From Rhodanobacteraceae bacterium (GTDB lineage Bacteria > Pseudomonadota > Gammaproteobacteria > Xanthomonadales > Rhodanobacteraceae), in NCBI GenBank assembly GCA_025924775.1, contig JAICHS010000001.1, positions 1 through 50,538 of the forward strand: 50,538 bases of DNA, given 5' to 3'. Made by a program: the position numbers and the translations under genes. The notes under the pieces are model-generated. The model saw nothing but the letters and a program-made list of their open reading frames with translations, did no database searches and was not told where the DNA came from. Of this stretch, positions 32,594 to 41,009 are shown piece by piece. Every line of letters starts with the position of its first letter. The stretch's first letter is position 1.

Positions 32594-33712
32594 TCATGCC
32601 CGTCCGCGCAGATAGCGCCGGCCCTTCCACACCGAGCGCGTGCCGGCGAGGCCGCGTCCCGCGGAATACCAGGTCGCGGCCAGGAAAAAGCCGGCGGCGA
32701 GCGGCAGCAGCAGCGCAGCCAACGGGTTGCGGCGGTAGTACATCAGCGTGGGCAGATAACACGCGAGCAACGCCAGCACGGCCAGCAGCCCGATGGCGGT
32801 GGTGGCCTCGTTGCGGCCGCAGGCAAGCGCCAGCACCGGGACCCAGAACGCCAGGACCAGCAGGACCGAGGCGGCGAGTACCCGCGCCAGCGATTCGTGC
32901 AGCTGCACGAACGCGGTGCGCGCCAGCATGTGCGCGATGTCGCGGAACCCCGCGCGGCGCTCACTGGTGGCGTCGCGGGTCAACCCGATCCAGCAGCGGT
33001 AGCCGGCGTGCTTGAGGTGCGCGGCGAGGGTGCAGTCGTCGATCACGGCGCCGCGCCATGCGGCGAAGCCGCCAACCGCCAGCAGCGCCTCACGCTCGAG
33101 CAGGACCACGCCGCCGGCCGCTGCGGCGACGCGCGATCCGGCGCGGTTGGCCAGCGCAAACGGGTACAGCAGCTTGAAGAAATACACGAACGCCGGCAGC
33201 AGCCAGCGCGCCGCGAGGCCGCGCCAGCATGGCTCGGCGCACAGCGACGCCAGCGCGCAACCTGCATCGACCCGGCGTTGTAGCGGCGCCAGGATTCCGG
33301 GCGCCAGACGGATGTCGGCATCGAGCAGCAACACGCGCGGGGTGGTGACGTGCGCAAGACCTTGTTGCAGCGCCCACAACTTGCCGGTCCACCCGCCAGG
33401 GGGTGGCGTGCCGCGAATGACGCGCAGGTGGCCCAGGCCGCTGGTGCGCGCGATGGCCGCAGTGTCGTCGCTGGATTCATCGTCGACCACGAGCACCGCC
33501 GCGTCCGGCGCGGCCCGTGCCAGCGCGCGCAAGGTCGGGCCGATCACCGCGGCCTCGTTGCGTGCCGGGATCAACACCGTGAAGTCATTGCGCGGCGGCA
33601 CCGCGGGCGCGTCGGCTTCCAGCTGTTCGCGGCACGCCCACGCGCGCCACGGCGCCAGCATTACAGCGATCCAGCCGGCAAGCGCGACAGCGGCAAGGAT
33701 CAGCAGCGGCAT
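32594..33712 (-). CDS. hpnB: HpnB, hopene-associated glycosyltransferase
   Basis: 372-aa GT2-family membrane glycosyltransferase from ATG 33712 (MPLLILAAVALAGW). One N-terminal TM, GT-A domain with FTVLIPARNEAAVIGPTLRAL, VVDDESSDDTAAIA and LLLDADIRLAPG (DxD), AAAGGVVLLEREALLAVGGF and ATSERRAGFRDIAHM, then three to four C-terminal TM helices. This architecture and the TGKLWALQQG block are those of HpnB. HpnB accompanies shc in many hopanoid clusters; its exact sugar and acceptor are not firmly established. It lies 10 bp after hpnH. The longer open frame upstream is hpnH out of frame. Confidence 0.88.
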   Translation of the reverse strand: MPLLILAAVALAGWIAVMLAPWRAWACREQLEADAPAVPPRNDFTVLIPARNEAAVIGPTLRALARAAPDAAVLVVDDESSDDTAAIARTSGLGHLRVIRGTPPPGGWTGKLWALQQGLAHVTTPRVLLLDADIRLAPGILAPLQRRVDAGCALASLCAEPCWRGLAARWLLPAFVYFFKLLYPFALANRAGSRVAAAAGGVVLLEREALLAVGGFAAWRGAVIDDCTLAAHLKHAGYRCWIGLTRDATSERRAGFRDIAHMLARTAFVQLHESLARVLAASVLLVLAFWVPVLALACGRNEATTAIGLLAVLALLACYLPTLMYYRRNPLAALLLPLAAGFFLAATWYSAGRGLAGTRSVWKGRRYLRGRA

Positions 33713-33722
33713 GGCGTTTGCG

Positions 33723-34853
33723 TCAGTGCTGGATGCCGCCGAAGTGCGCGATCGGGACGTCGCTGTGCGGATGCATCGGCGGTGGTGGCGTCGCGTCATA
33801 CATCAGCGGCGGATCGGCGGCGAACGGGCCGGTGAGCTTGGGGCCGCGCAGGCTTGCCCACAATGCCTTCCACGGACGCGCGATCGAATCGGCGGCCGCG
33901 GTGCCCTCGAAACCACAGTGCGCCATGCAGTTGGCGCACTTGGGGTTGCGGCCGACGCCGTAGTGGTCCCAGTCGGTGTTGTCCAGCAGCGCCTGCCAGG
34001 TCGGCTCATAGCCTTCATCCACCAGCAGGTAGCACGGTTTCTGCCAGCCGAACACGTTGCGGCAGGGCATGCTCCACGCGGTGCACTGATAACCCTGGTT
34101 GCCGCACACGAAGTCGATGAACAGGCTCGACTGCGAGAGCGCCCACTTGCGGCGATGCTGCTGCCTGTTGGTGAAGATCTTGCGCATCAGTTCCTTCGAC
34201 TGCCGCCGGCCCATGAAGACGTCCTGGCGCGGTGCATGCTCGTAGGCAAAGCCGGGCGAGAAGGTGATGCCATCGACCTTCAGATCGTTCGTGGCCCAGC
34301 TGAAGAACTCGGCGACCTCATCCGGTTTGGCCGTCTGGAACAGCGTGGTGTTGATGTTGACCCGGAACCCGCGGCGCTTGGCCTCGCGAATGGCGGCGGT
34401 GGCGATGTCGAACACGCCCTCGCGGCCGACGCTTTCATCGTGGCGTTCGCGCATGCCGTCCAGGTGTACCGAAAATGTCAACTGGTCGGACGGCGTGAAC
34501 AGGTCGAGCTTCTGCTGCATCAGGATCGCGTTGGTGCACAGGTACACGTACTTGCCGCGCGCGATGAAGCCATCGACGATGGCCTTGATGTCCTTGTGGA
34601 TGAGAGGCTCGCCGCCAGCCAGCGACACCATCGGCGCACCGCACTCGTCCACCGCCTGCATGCATTCCTCGACCGTGAGGCGTTGCTTCAGGATGTGCGA
34701 GTCGTAGTCGATCTTGCCGCAGCCGGGGCAGGCCAGATTGCACTGGAACAGGGGTTCCAGCATCAGCGTCAGCGGATAGCGCTGAACGCCGCGCAGTTTG
34801 CGCCCGATGATGTAGCTGGCAACCTTGAGTTGCTGACGAATGGGAATGGACAT
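33723..34853 (-). CDS. hpnH: HpnH, radical-SAM adenosylhopane synthase
   Basis: 376-aa radical-SAM enzyme joining a 5'-deoxyadenosyl radical to diploptene to form adenosylhopane, the entry to all C35 hopanoids. Cluster cysteines C38-x3-C42-x2-C45 lie in FQCNLACPGC. SVSLAGGEPLIHKDI is the GGEP motif. The C-terminal DUF3463 part shows NQGYQCTAWSMPCRNVFGWQKPCYLL and GRNPKCANCMAHCGFEG. Start MSIPIRQQLKVASYIIG is the family N-terminus. First gene of the tailoring operon. Divergent from a DUF2231 gene; 218 bp between them hold TAATAT (34889-34884) as a possible -10 but no clear -35. Confidence 0.95.
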   Translation of the reverse strand: MSIPIRQQLKVASYIIGRKLRGVQRYPLTLMLEPLFQCNLACPGCGKIDYDSHILKQRLTVEECMQAVDECGAPMVSLAGGEPLIHKDIKAIVDGFIARGKYVYLCTNAILMQQKLDLFTPSDQLTFSVHLDGMRERHDESVGREGVFDIATAAIREAKRRGFRVNINTTLFQTAKPDEVAEFFSWATNDLKVDGITFSPGFAYEHAPRQDVFMGRRQSKELMRKIFTNRQQHRRKWALSQSSLFIDFVCGNQGYQCTAWSMPCRNVFGWQKPCYLLVDEGYEPTWQALLDNTDWDHYGVGRNPKCANCMAHCGFEGTAAADSIARPWKALWASLRGPKLTGPFAADPPLMYDATPPPPMHPHSDVPIAHFGGIQH

Positions 34854-35071
34854 CGCTGCCTCCGCTTCGCGCGTGTGCGTCGAATATTACCGGTGCGCGA
34901 CGCACACCGGTGGGCCGCCGACGATGGTGGACCGGCGCGTGTCAACGCGGCGTTTAGGCGCTGCGCACGGCGGATTCGTTGGGTTTCAGGGCGGATGCGC
35001 CGCCCACCGTTGCTGCGTGCGGCTAGTGTATGCTGGCACGTGATTCCACGGATCGTCAGGAGGCCGTCGCC

Positions 35072-35497
35072 ATGGCTGCCATTGCCGAACGGACGCGGGT
35101 TGCATTGTTCCCCGTCAACGCCGTGCTCGTGGCCGGGGCCACGTCACTGTTCATCGGCGCGCTGCTGAGCGACATCGCCTACTTCCGCAGCTACCAGATC
35201 CAGTGGAACAATTTCTCGTCGTGGCTGCTGGCCGGCGGCCTCGTCATCACCGCACTGGCATTCCTGTGGTCGATCGTCGAGTTGTTCCGTGCCCGCTGGC
35301 GCACGTGGCCGGCCTGGGCCTATTCCGTGTTGCTGCTGGCGACCTGGATAGTCGGCTTCATCGATGCGCTGGTGCACGCCAAGGACGCGTGGGCGACCAT
35401 GCCAGCCAGCCTGGTGCTGTCGGCCATCGTCGTGGCACTGGCGTGCCTGTCACTGGCATTTGCCTGGGCCGGGCTGCGTGCGGGAAGTGCGCGATGA
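35072..35497 (+). CDS. DUF2231 four-TM membrane protein
   Basis: 141-aa inner-membrane protein with four hydrophobic helices (about 12-30, 50-70, 80-100, 110-135), beginning FPVNAVLVAGATSLFIGALLSDIAYF and matching DUF2231. AGGAGG eight bases before ATG 35072 fixes the start. Its stop overlaps the start of the PQQ-type dehydrogenase (ATGA). DUF2231 proteins often sit beside membrane-linked dehydrogenases and may handle electrons or haem; that role is uncertain. Confidence 0.8.
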   Translation: MAAIAERTRVALFPVNAVLVAGATSLFIGALLSDIAYFRSYQIQWNNFSSWLLAGGLVITALAFLWSIVELFRARWRTWPAWAYSVLLLATWIVGFIDALVHAKDAWATMPASLVLSAIVVALACLSLAFAWAGLRAGSAR

Positions 35498-36903
35498 AAC
35501 GCATGAATCTGCTGGCCGTCACCGCCGCTGCGATCCTGCTTGCCGGTTGCAGCGGCGGCAATGCGCCGCCCGAGCAGTACGGCGCCAATCCACAACTCCC
35601 GACCCCGCAGCGCGGCCTGTTGCCCAACATGACGATCGCCAGGCCGGCGGCCTGGGGGGATCGGTTGCCGACGGTGCCGCAGGGTTACGCGGTCAAGGCG
35701 ATTGCGACCGATCTTCGCATTCCGCGCCAGACCCTGGTGCTGCCCAACGGCGACATCCTTGTAGCCGAAGGCCGTGGCGGCAATGCGCCGAAACTGAAAC
35801 CCAAGGATGTGATCGCCAGCTACATCAAGGCCAAGGGTACGAGTCCGGTCAAGGGCGGCAACCGCCTGACCCTGCTGCGCGATGCGAATGGCGATGGCAC
35901 CTACGAATTGAAGACCGTTTTTGCCGATCACCTCAATGCGCCGTACGGATTGGCACTGGTGGGCGACACGCTCTACGTCGCCGACCAGGATGCGCTGGTG
36001 AAGTTCCACTACACCGTCGGCCAGACCCATGCGGACGGCGCGCCGGTCAAAGTCACCGACCTGCCTTCGGCGATCAACCATCACTGGACCAAGGCGTTGG
36101 CCGCCAGCGCGGACGGGCGGTACCTGTACGTCGGCATCGGCTCGAACAGCAACATCACCGAACGCGGCATGACCGCCGAAGTTGATCGCGCGCGGATCTG
36201 GCAGGTCGATCCGCGAACTGGAATGCATCGTGCCTATGCGACCGGCTTGCGCAATCCCACCGCGCTCGCGATCCAGCCCGGCACGGGGGCGCTGTGGGCG
36301 GTGGTGAACGAGCGCGACGAAATCGGCCCAGGCTTGGTGCCCGATTACCTCACCTCGGTGCGCGCGGGCGGCTTCTACGGCTGGCCGTACAGCTACTGGG
36401 GACGACACGTGGACGCCCGCGCCCAGCCGCAGGATCCGCAAAAAGTCGCGTCGGCAATCGTCCCCGACTACAGCCTGGGCTCGCACGTGGCCGCGCTCGG
36501 AGTCGCGTTCTCCTTGCCCGCGATGGGCGCGAAGTTTGCCGACGGCGTGTTCGTCGGCGAGCACGGTAGCTGGAACCGCGCCCATCCGGTTGGCTACAAG
36601 GTAGTGTTCGTGCCGTTCCGCGACGGTCATCCCGCCGGCGATCCGATCGATTTCGTGACGGGCTTTCGTGGCAAGGATGGGTTGACCCGCGGCCGGCCGG
36701 TCGGCGTGAGCGTTGATCCGCGCGGCGCGCTGATCGTTGCCGACGACCTGTCCAACACGATCTGGCGGGTGACGCCCGTCAAACCGGCAGCCGCAGCCAA
36801 CCCGCCCGAGTCCATGCCGGCGCCCCGCGAGGCACCACCGGCGGCACCCGCGACCGCGCCTGCTGCGGCGACGCCCCGTGCGCCCGGCGTGCCACAGGCG
36901 TAA
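35494..36903 (+). CDS. PQQ-type sorbosone/sugar dehydrogenase lipoprotein
   Basis: 469-aa exported lipoprotein with lipobox LLAGC (Cys about residue 19). Six-bladed beta-propeller of the soluble glucose/L-sorbosone dehydrogenase family, seen in GYAVKAIATDLRIPRQTLVLPNGDILVAEG, HLNAPYGLALVGDTLYVAD, YLYVGIGSNSN, ATGLRNPTALAIQPGTGALWAVVNERDEIG, GGFYGWPYSYWG, and FVGEHGSWNR. A Pro/Ala-rich C-terminal tail (about 430-469) follows. Members oxidise aldose-type sugars in the periplasm with PQQ. The gene overlaps DUF2231 by 4 nt and lies inside the terpenoid locus, on the opposite strand from it. pqqAB at the left edge could supply the cofactor. The 211 bp to idi hold inverted repeats (36961-36975 and 36980-37007) but no gene. 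Confidence 0.87.
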   Translation: MKRMNLLAVTAAAILLAGCSGGNAPPEQYGANPQLPTPQRGLLPNMTIARPAAWGDRLPTVPQGYAVKAIATDLRIPRQTLVLPNGDILVAEGRGGNAPKLKPKDVIASYIKAKGTSPVKGGNRLTLLRDANGDGTYELKTVFADHLNAPYGLALVGDTLYVADQDALVKFHYTVGQTHADGAPVKVTDLPSAINHHWTKALAASADGRYLYVGIGSNSNITERGMTAEVDRARIWQVDPRTGMHRAYATGLRNPTALAIQPGTGALWAVVNERDEIGPGLVPDYLTSVRAGGFYGWPYSYWGRHVDARAQPQDPQKVASAIVPDYSLGSHVAALGVAFSLPAMGAKFADGVFVGEHGSWNRAHPVGYKVVFVPFRDGHPAGDPIDFVTGFRGKDGLTRGRPVGVSVDPRGALIVADDLSNTIWRVTPVKPAAAANPPESMPAPREAPPAAPATAPAAATPRAPGVPQA

Positions 36904-37114
36904 ATACGACGCCATGCCGGGATTTGTGGAAGGCGCGTGCCGTCTCTCTCGTGGGCGTGGCCTGGTCGGGCCAGGTGCGCGAGCCGAGTGGGGACGCGTT
37001 CGGCTCGATGGCGATGGTTGCGCCTGATCTGCCGCGCGCCGATTGTGGTCGCGCAGCAACCGCAACATCGCGGGGAAAACGTAGGAAGCTTGGGTGTGGC
37101 GCGCCGCTTTCGAC

Positions 37115-37714
37115 TCAGGCTTCGCGCTGGCGCGGCGACGCCGCGGTGGCGCCCGGCAAGCGTGACACGAACTCGCCACGCAGGCGCTGCCATTCCATTT
37201 TCAGCCAGGGCGTGAAGCGCTCGGGCGTGTCGGCGATCTCGCGATCCAGTGCTGCGGGTTTGACGTAGCGCCATGCGGCGATTTCGGTGGGGTTGACGTG
37301 CACGGGCGCATCGGACCGGCCGACGTACACCCAGCACAGTTCGGTTTCCGAACCCGCGTCGCCGAACTCGGCGTGGTACTGGAACTTGTAGATGAACTCG
37401 AGTGGGCAGGCGAAACCCAGCTCTTCGCTCAGGCGCCGCTGCGTCGCAGTGTCCATGTCTTCGCCGCCGCGCGGGTGGCTGCAGCAACTGTTGGCCCAGT
37501 AACCGGGCCACAACGGCTTGCCGGGCGCGCGTTGCTGCAGCAGCAATTCGCCCGCCGGATTGAATACGAACAGCGAAAACGCGCGGTGCAGGATGCCGCG
37601 GCCCGCGTGTGCGTCGGCCTTGGAGGCGTGGCCAACCTCGCGGTCGTCCGCATCCACCAGGATCAATCGCTCGGAGTCGAACGAGACGACACGGTTGTCT
37701 TGTTGCTCAGCCAA
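37115..37714 (-). CDS. idi: Isopentenyl-diphosphate delta-isomerase, type 1
   Basis: 199-aa Nudix-fold isomerase interconverting IPP and DMAPP. Type 1 signatures: ILHRAFSLFVFN, LLLQQRAPGKPLWPGYWANSCCSHPRGGED with the catalytic Cys, RRLSEELGF (Nudix helix), and SETELCWVYVG with the metal/catalytic Glu. Essential in organisms relying on mevalonate, since that route yields only IPP. Start ATG 37714 overlaps the end of the HMG-CoA reductase/mevalonate kinase gene by 8 nt. Last gene of the four-gene mevalonate operon. Confidence 0.95.
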   Translation of the reverse strand: MAEQQDNRVVSFDSERLILVDADDREVGHASKADAHAGRGILHRAFSLFVFNPAGELLLQQRAPGKPLWPGYWANSCCSHPRGGEDMDTATQRRLSEELGFACPLEFIYKFQYHAEFGDAGSETELCWVYVGRSDAPVHVNPTEIAAWRYVKPAALDREIADTPERFTPWLKMEWQRLRGEFVSRLPGATAASPRQREA

Positions 37715-39965
37715 TGCTGGTCTCCATCGCCTGATAACCCGCCTGCTGCAACGCGCGCGCGACGCGGCCCGGATCGTCCGGGCACAGCGCGATCATCGCG
37801 CCGCCGCCACCACCGCCGGTGAGCTTGGCGCCCACCGCGCCGTTGGCGCGCGCGACCTGGATCATTTCTTCCAATTCCCAACTGGATACCTGCAAGGCGT
37901 TCAACTGGCCCTGGCAAATATTCATCAACTCGCCGAACTGTACGAGGTCCCAGGCATCCAGTGCCTTGATGCCTTGCATCGCCAGCGAATCGATTTCGTC
38001 GAAGATGCGTTCGTACAGCGCCTTGTTGCGCTGCCACGCCTCGCGCACGCGCCGCACGGTGCGTGCGGTCAGGCTTTCCACGCCGGACAGGCCGATCACC
38101 ATCGGCAGCGGTTTGACGAAGTGCAGCGGTTCGACCACCGGCGGTTCACCGCGCTGGAACAGCAGCGGCTGGCCGTACGTGGCCACCGTGTTGTCGATGC
38201 CCGAAGGCGTGCCGTGCGCAACGCGCTCGCACTCGTAGGCCAACGCACATACCTGCTGGTCGGTCAGGCCGAGCTCGCAGTGCCGGTCCAGCGCGCGGAT
38301 CACCGCGACCGCCAGCGCCGCCGAACCGCCAAGGCCATTGGCACGCGGCAGGCTGGGGTACACTTGGATGCGCAACGGGCGATCGCTGAGATCAAGCTTG
38401 GCCAGGATCAGTTCCAGCGATTGCAGGAACGAACCCGGATGCTTGGTGCCCGGATGCAGGCGTGATTCGACGCCCCAGCGCGGGATGATGAGTTGGGTTC
38501 CGTCCTTCGATTCCTCGGCGCGCGCGCGGATTGCCATCGGCACCGGCACCGCGAGCGCGTGGCGGCCGTACACCACGGCGTGCTCGCCCAAAAGGATCGC
38601 CTTGCCGTAACCGGTGGCGTATTCGGCTTCGTCCAGCGGCTCGAAACCCTGGGCCACCGTCTTGGCTTCCGGCTGCACCTGGGTGCGCACCTCGGCGATG
38701 ATTTCCTTGGCCTTCCACACCTTGATTTCGCCCGAATCCAGCAGGCGTTCAACTACGGTGTCAAAGATTTCCGGCGTGGCGCCCGCGCTGACCGCGACCG
38801 AACGCGCGTGCAGCGTCATGTGGCCCTGCTGGATACCGTCGGTGACCAGTGCGCGCAGCGCCGAGAAGTTCTGCGCCAGCCCCACCGCGCCCATGATCTC
38901 GGCCAATTCACGGGCGGAGGCCACGTGCAGCAGGCGCAGGTTCAACGCGACGGTGGCGTTGGATTGCAGGTTGCCCCCGACGGTGCCGACCTTCATCGGC
39001 ATTTCGATGTTGCCGACCAGATTGCCGGCGTCGTCCTTGTACCAGCGCGTCAGCGAGCTGTAGTGCGCGCCACGCGCGGCGTAGGCGTGCGCGGCGGCTT
39101 CCAGTGCACGCCAGTCGTTGCCGGTTGCCAGCGCCACCGCATCCACGCCGTTCATGATGCCCTTGTTGTGGGTGGCGGCGCGGTAGGGGTCGCACACCGC
39201 AAGGTCGTTGGCCAGGATGATGCCGTCGCGCACCTGCTCGCCGTCGTAGCCCTTGCCCGCCAGCAGCGCGGTCGGGATCACGGCCTTGGCCCACACCAGC
39301 GCGCGGTCGGTGAGGTTGGAAAGGATCCGCAGGAACACCTTGCCGCCGGTGATGCCTTCCACCAGCGGCGCGACGCCTTCGCACATGGTGTTGACCATGT
39401 TGGCGCCCATCGCGTCGCAGGTGTTCACCAGCAGGTGCAGCACGACCATGTCGCGGCGCCCGTCCGCGGCCGGGTGGATGCGCACCTCGATGTCCTTGGC
39501 GCCGCCACCGCGGGCCACCATCTTGGGGTGCAGGCTGTTGGCGAGGTTCAGGATCTCCTGCTTGCGTTGCAGCAACGCGGCCTGCGCGGTCGCCGAGTTG
39601 TCGATGTCGACGATCTGCACCTGGCCGATCAGGATCGGGTCGGTGCTGCGCGTGGTGAAGCCACCGGCTGCGCGCACCAGCTTCGCGGCGGACGAAAGTG
39701 CCGCGACGATCGAAGGTTCCTCGACCACCAGCGGCACCACGCGGTCCGCCCCGTTGATCGAAAAGTTGAGGCCAAGCCCCAGCGGCAGGCCCATCACGCC
39801 GATCACGTTTTCGATCATCTTGTCGGCGCGCGCGACGGTGAGCGTATGCGCGCCGCTGGACAGGGTCTGGAAATCCTCGCGTGAAAGCATCCCGCGCTCG
39901 CGCACGAGGTTCACGCGTTCGGACACCGACAACTTGTAGAAACCCGGAAATCTCGACTGATCCAT
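37707..39965 (-). CDS. Fused class II HMG-CoA reductase / mevalonate kinase
   Basis: 752-aa single chain catalysing two consecutive steps: HMG-CoA to mevalonate, then mevalonate to 5-phosphomevalonate. Residues 1-430 are a class II (Pseudomonas mevalonii-type) reductase. Catalytic residues fall where expected: Glu83 in VVEEPS, Lys268 in THNKGIMNG, Asp284 in TGNDW, His382 in GHMTLHA; DAMGANMVNTMCE is also seen. Residues about 448-752 are a complete GHMP mevalonate kinase: GYGKAILLGEHAVVYG, ATP loop PRANGLGGSAA (540-550), catalytic Asp591 in GTPSGIDNTVATYG, and KLTGGGGGGAM. The two domains share one uninterrupted frame with a linker of about 20 residues. Lies 18 bp after phosphomevalonate kinase. 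Confidence 0.95.
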   Translation of the reverse strand: MDQSRFPGFYKLSVSERVNLVRERGMLSREDFQTLSSGAHTLTVARADKMIENVIGVMGLPLGLGLNFSINGADRVVPLVVEEPSIVAALSSAAKLVRAAGGFTTRSTDPILIGQVQIVDIDNSATAQAALLQRKQEILNLANSLHPKMVARGGGAKDIEVRIHPAADGRRDMVVLHLLVNTCDAMGANMVNTMCEGVAPLVEGITGGKVFLRILSNLTDRALVWAKAVIPTALLAGKGYDGEQVRDGIILANDLAVCDPYRAATHNKGIMNGVDAVALATGNDWRALEAAAHAYAARGAHYSSLTRWYKDDAGNLVGNIEMPMKVGTVGGNLQSNATVALNLRLLHVASARELAEIMGAVGLAQNFSALRALVTDGIQQGHMTLHARSVAVSAGATPEIFDTVVERLLDSGEIKVWKAKEIIAEVRTQVQPEAKTVAQGFEPLDEAEYATGYGKAILLGEHAVVYGRHALAVPVPMAIRARAEESKDGTQLIIPRWGVESRLHPGTKHPGSFLQSLELILAKLDLSDRPLRIQVYPSLPRANGLGGSAALAVAVIRALDRHCELGLTDQQVCALAYECERVAHGTPSGIDNTVATYGQPLLFQRGEPPVVEPLHFVKPLPMVIGLSGVESLTARTVRRVREAWQRNKALYERIFDEIDSLAMQGIKALDAWDLVQFGELMNICQGQLNALQVSSWELEEMIQVARANGAVGAKLTGGGGGGAMIALCPDDPGRVARALQQAGYQAMETSIG

Positions 39966-39983
39966 TTGTGTTCCCTGGAAGCC

Positions 39984-41009
39984 TCAAGCAACTGATGCAA
40001 CCGCCAGACCCGCGGGGTCCGTTGACAAATCGATCACGGGAAAACCCGCGCGCGACGCGCGCCTGGCAAACTCCCGCAACCGCCCATCTTCCACGCCCAA
40101 CGTGATGCCGACGTCACCGTTGCCCGCGCCGCAGCTTTTGTAGACGCAACCGCAATCCGCGGCGATCGCCGCGATGGCCCGATGCTCACGGCTGGCGATA
40201 TCCACGCCCGCGGACTCGCCGAAGCGGGCCAGGGCATCCGCGTAAGCATGGAAGCTGGACAGGAAGGCAGCGGCATCGCTGGCGGCCAAGGCGTTGATAC
40301 CGCGTGACGAAATTGTAGCGAGTTCGTGCATCCCTTGTGCGTAACCGGCAGGCTCACGTTCGCGCCAAGCCGCGACCGCGGCCAGCATCGCGCCGGTCGA
40401 GGCGGGCCTGCCGCTGTACACGCAGCGCCAGTGCAGGCCGGACGGCCACGCGAGCGGCGCGACATGCGCGGCATCGCCTTCCAGCTGGAAGCGCGACAGG
40501 CCACCGACAAGCGACGCCGCGATGTCGATACCGCTGCCGCGGCCGTGCTGGATGCCGCGATGGGCGGCGATGGCGGTGTCGAGAGAAACCGGCGGTCGGT
40601 TTGCGCGTGCGTGCAAGGCGCCCAGCAACGCGACCGTCAGGGCGGCGCTGGAGCCCAGGCCCAGCTTGGCGCGGGCACCCGCGTGTTCGAAGTAGAACGC
40701 ATTGCTTTCGAGTTCGACGCGGCAGGGCGGCAGGGCTTCGCCACGCCCGAACTCGCCCAGCAGTTGGGCAACCCATGCGAGTTCGCCCGGTACCCCCTCG
40801 CGCCGGGCGTCGACGTCACCGCGCGCTGGCAGGCACGCCGCAAGTTCGAGCGTGGGCGAGACGATTTCCCAGTCCCCGCCGACGCTGTCGGCAAGCCGCA
40901 CGTGCGCGCGGCGGTTCACCGCCAGCACCAGCGCAGGCGCGCCTTCCAGCACCGCGTATTCGCCCAGCAGCACCAGCTTGCCGGGTGCGCTGGCCGTGAT
41001 GCGCGTCAA
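39984..41009 (-). CDS. Phosphomevalonate kinase (GHMP family)
   Basis: 341-aa GHMP kinase converting 5-phosphomevalonate to 5-diphosphomevalonate. Motif 1 ITASAPGKLVLLGEYAVLEGAPALVLAVNRR is the form seen in bacterial phosphomevalonate kinases. Motif 2 is KLGLGSSAALTVALLGAL, with HRGIQHGRGSGIDIAASLVGG carrying the conserved Asp. Motif 3 is SCGAGNGDVGITLG. The start is TTG at 41009, overlapping the mvaD stop as TTGA; the longer frame upstream is mvaD out of frame. Middle gene of mvaD-pmk-HMGR/MK-idi, so the whole lower mevalonate route is one transcription unit. Confidence 0.9.
   Translation of the reverse strand: MTRITASAPGKLVLLGEYAVLEGAPALVLAVNRRAHVRLADSVGGDWEIVSPTLELAACLPARGDVDARREGVPGELAWVAQLLGEFGRGEALPPCRVELESNAFYFEHAGARAKLGLGSSAALTVALLGALHARANRPPVSLDTAIAAHRGIQHGRGSGIDIAASLVGGLSRFQLEGDAAHVAPLAWPSGLHWRCVYSGRPASTGAMLAAVAAWREREPAGYAQGMHELATISSRGINALAASDAAAFLSSFHAYADALARFGESAGVDIASREHRAIAAIAADCGCVYKSCGAGNGDVGITLGVEDGRLREFARRASRAGFPVIDLSTDPAGLAVASVA

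Noticed and set aside
34940..34945. Perfect minus-strand TTGACA upstream of hpnH
   Set aside because: No -10-like hexamer occurs 16-18 bases downstream, so it is not called as a promoter.
36904..37114. Short frames between the PQQ-type dehydrogenase and idi
   Set aside because: They run into idi antisense and show no coding features; only inverted repeats are seen.
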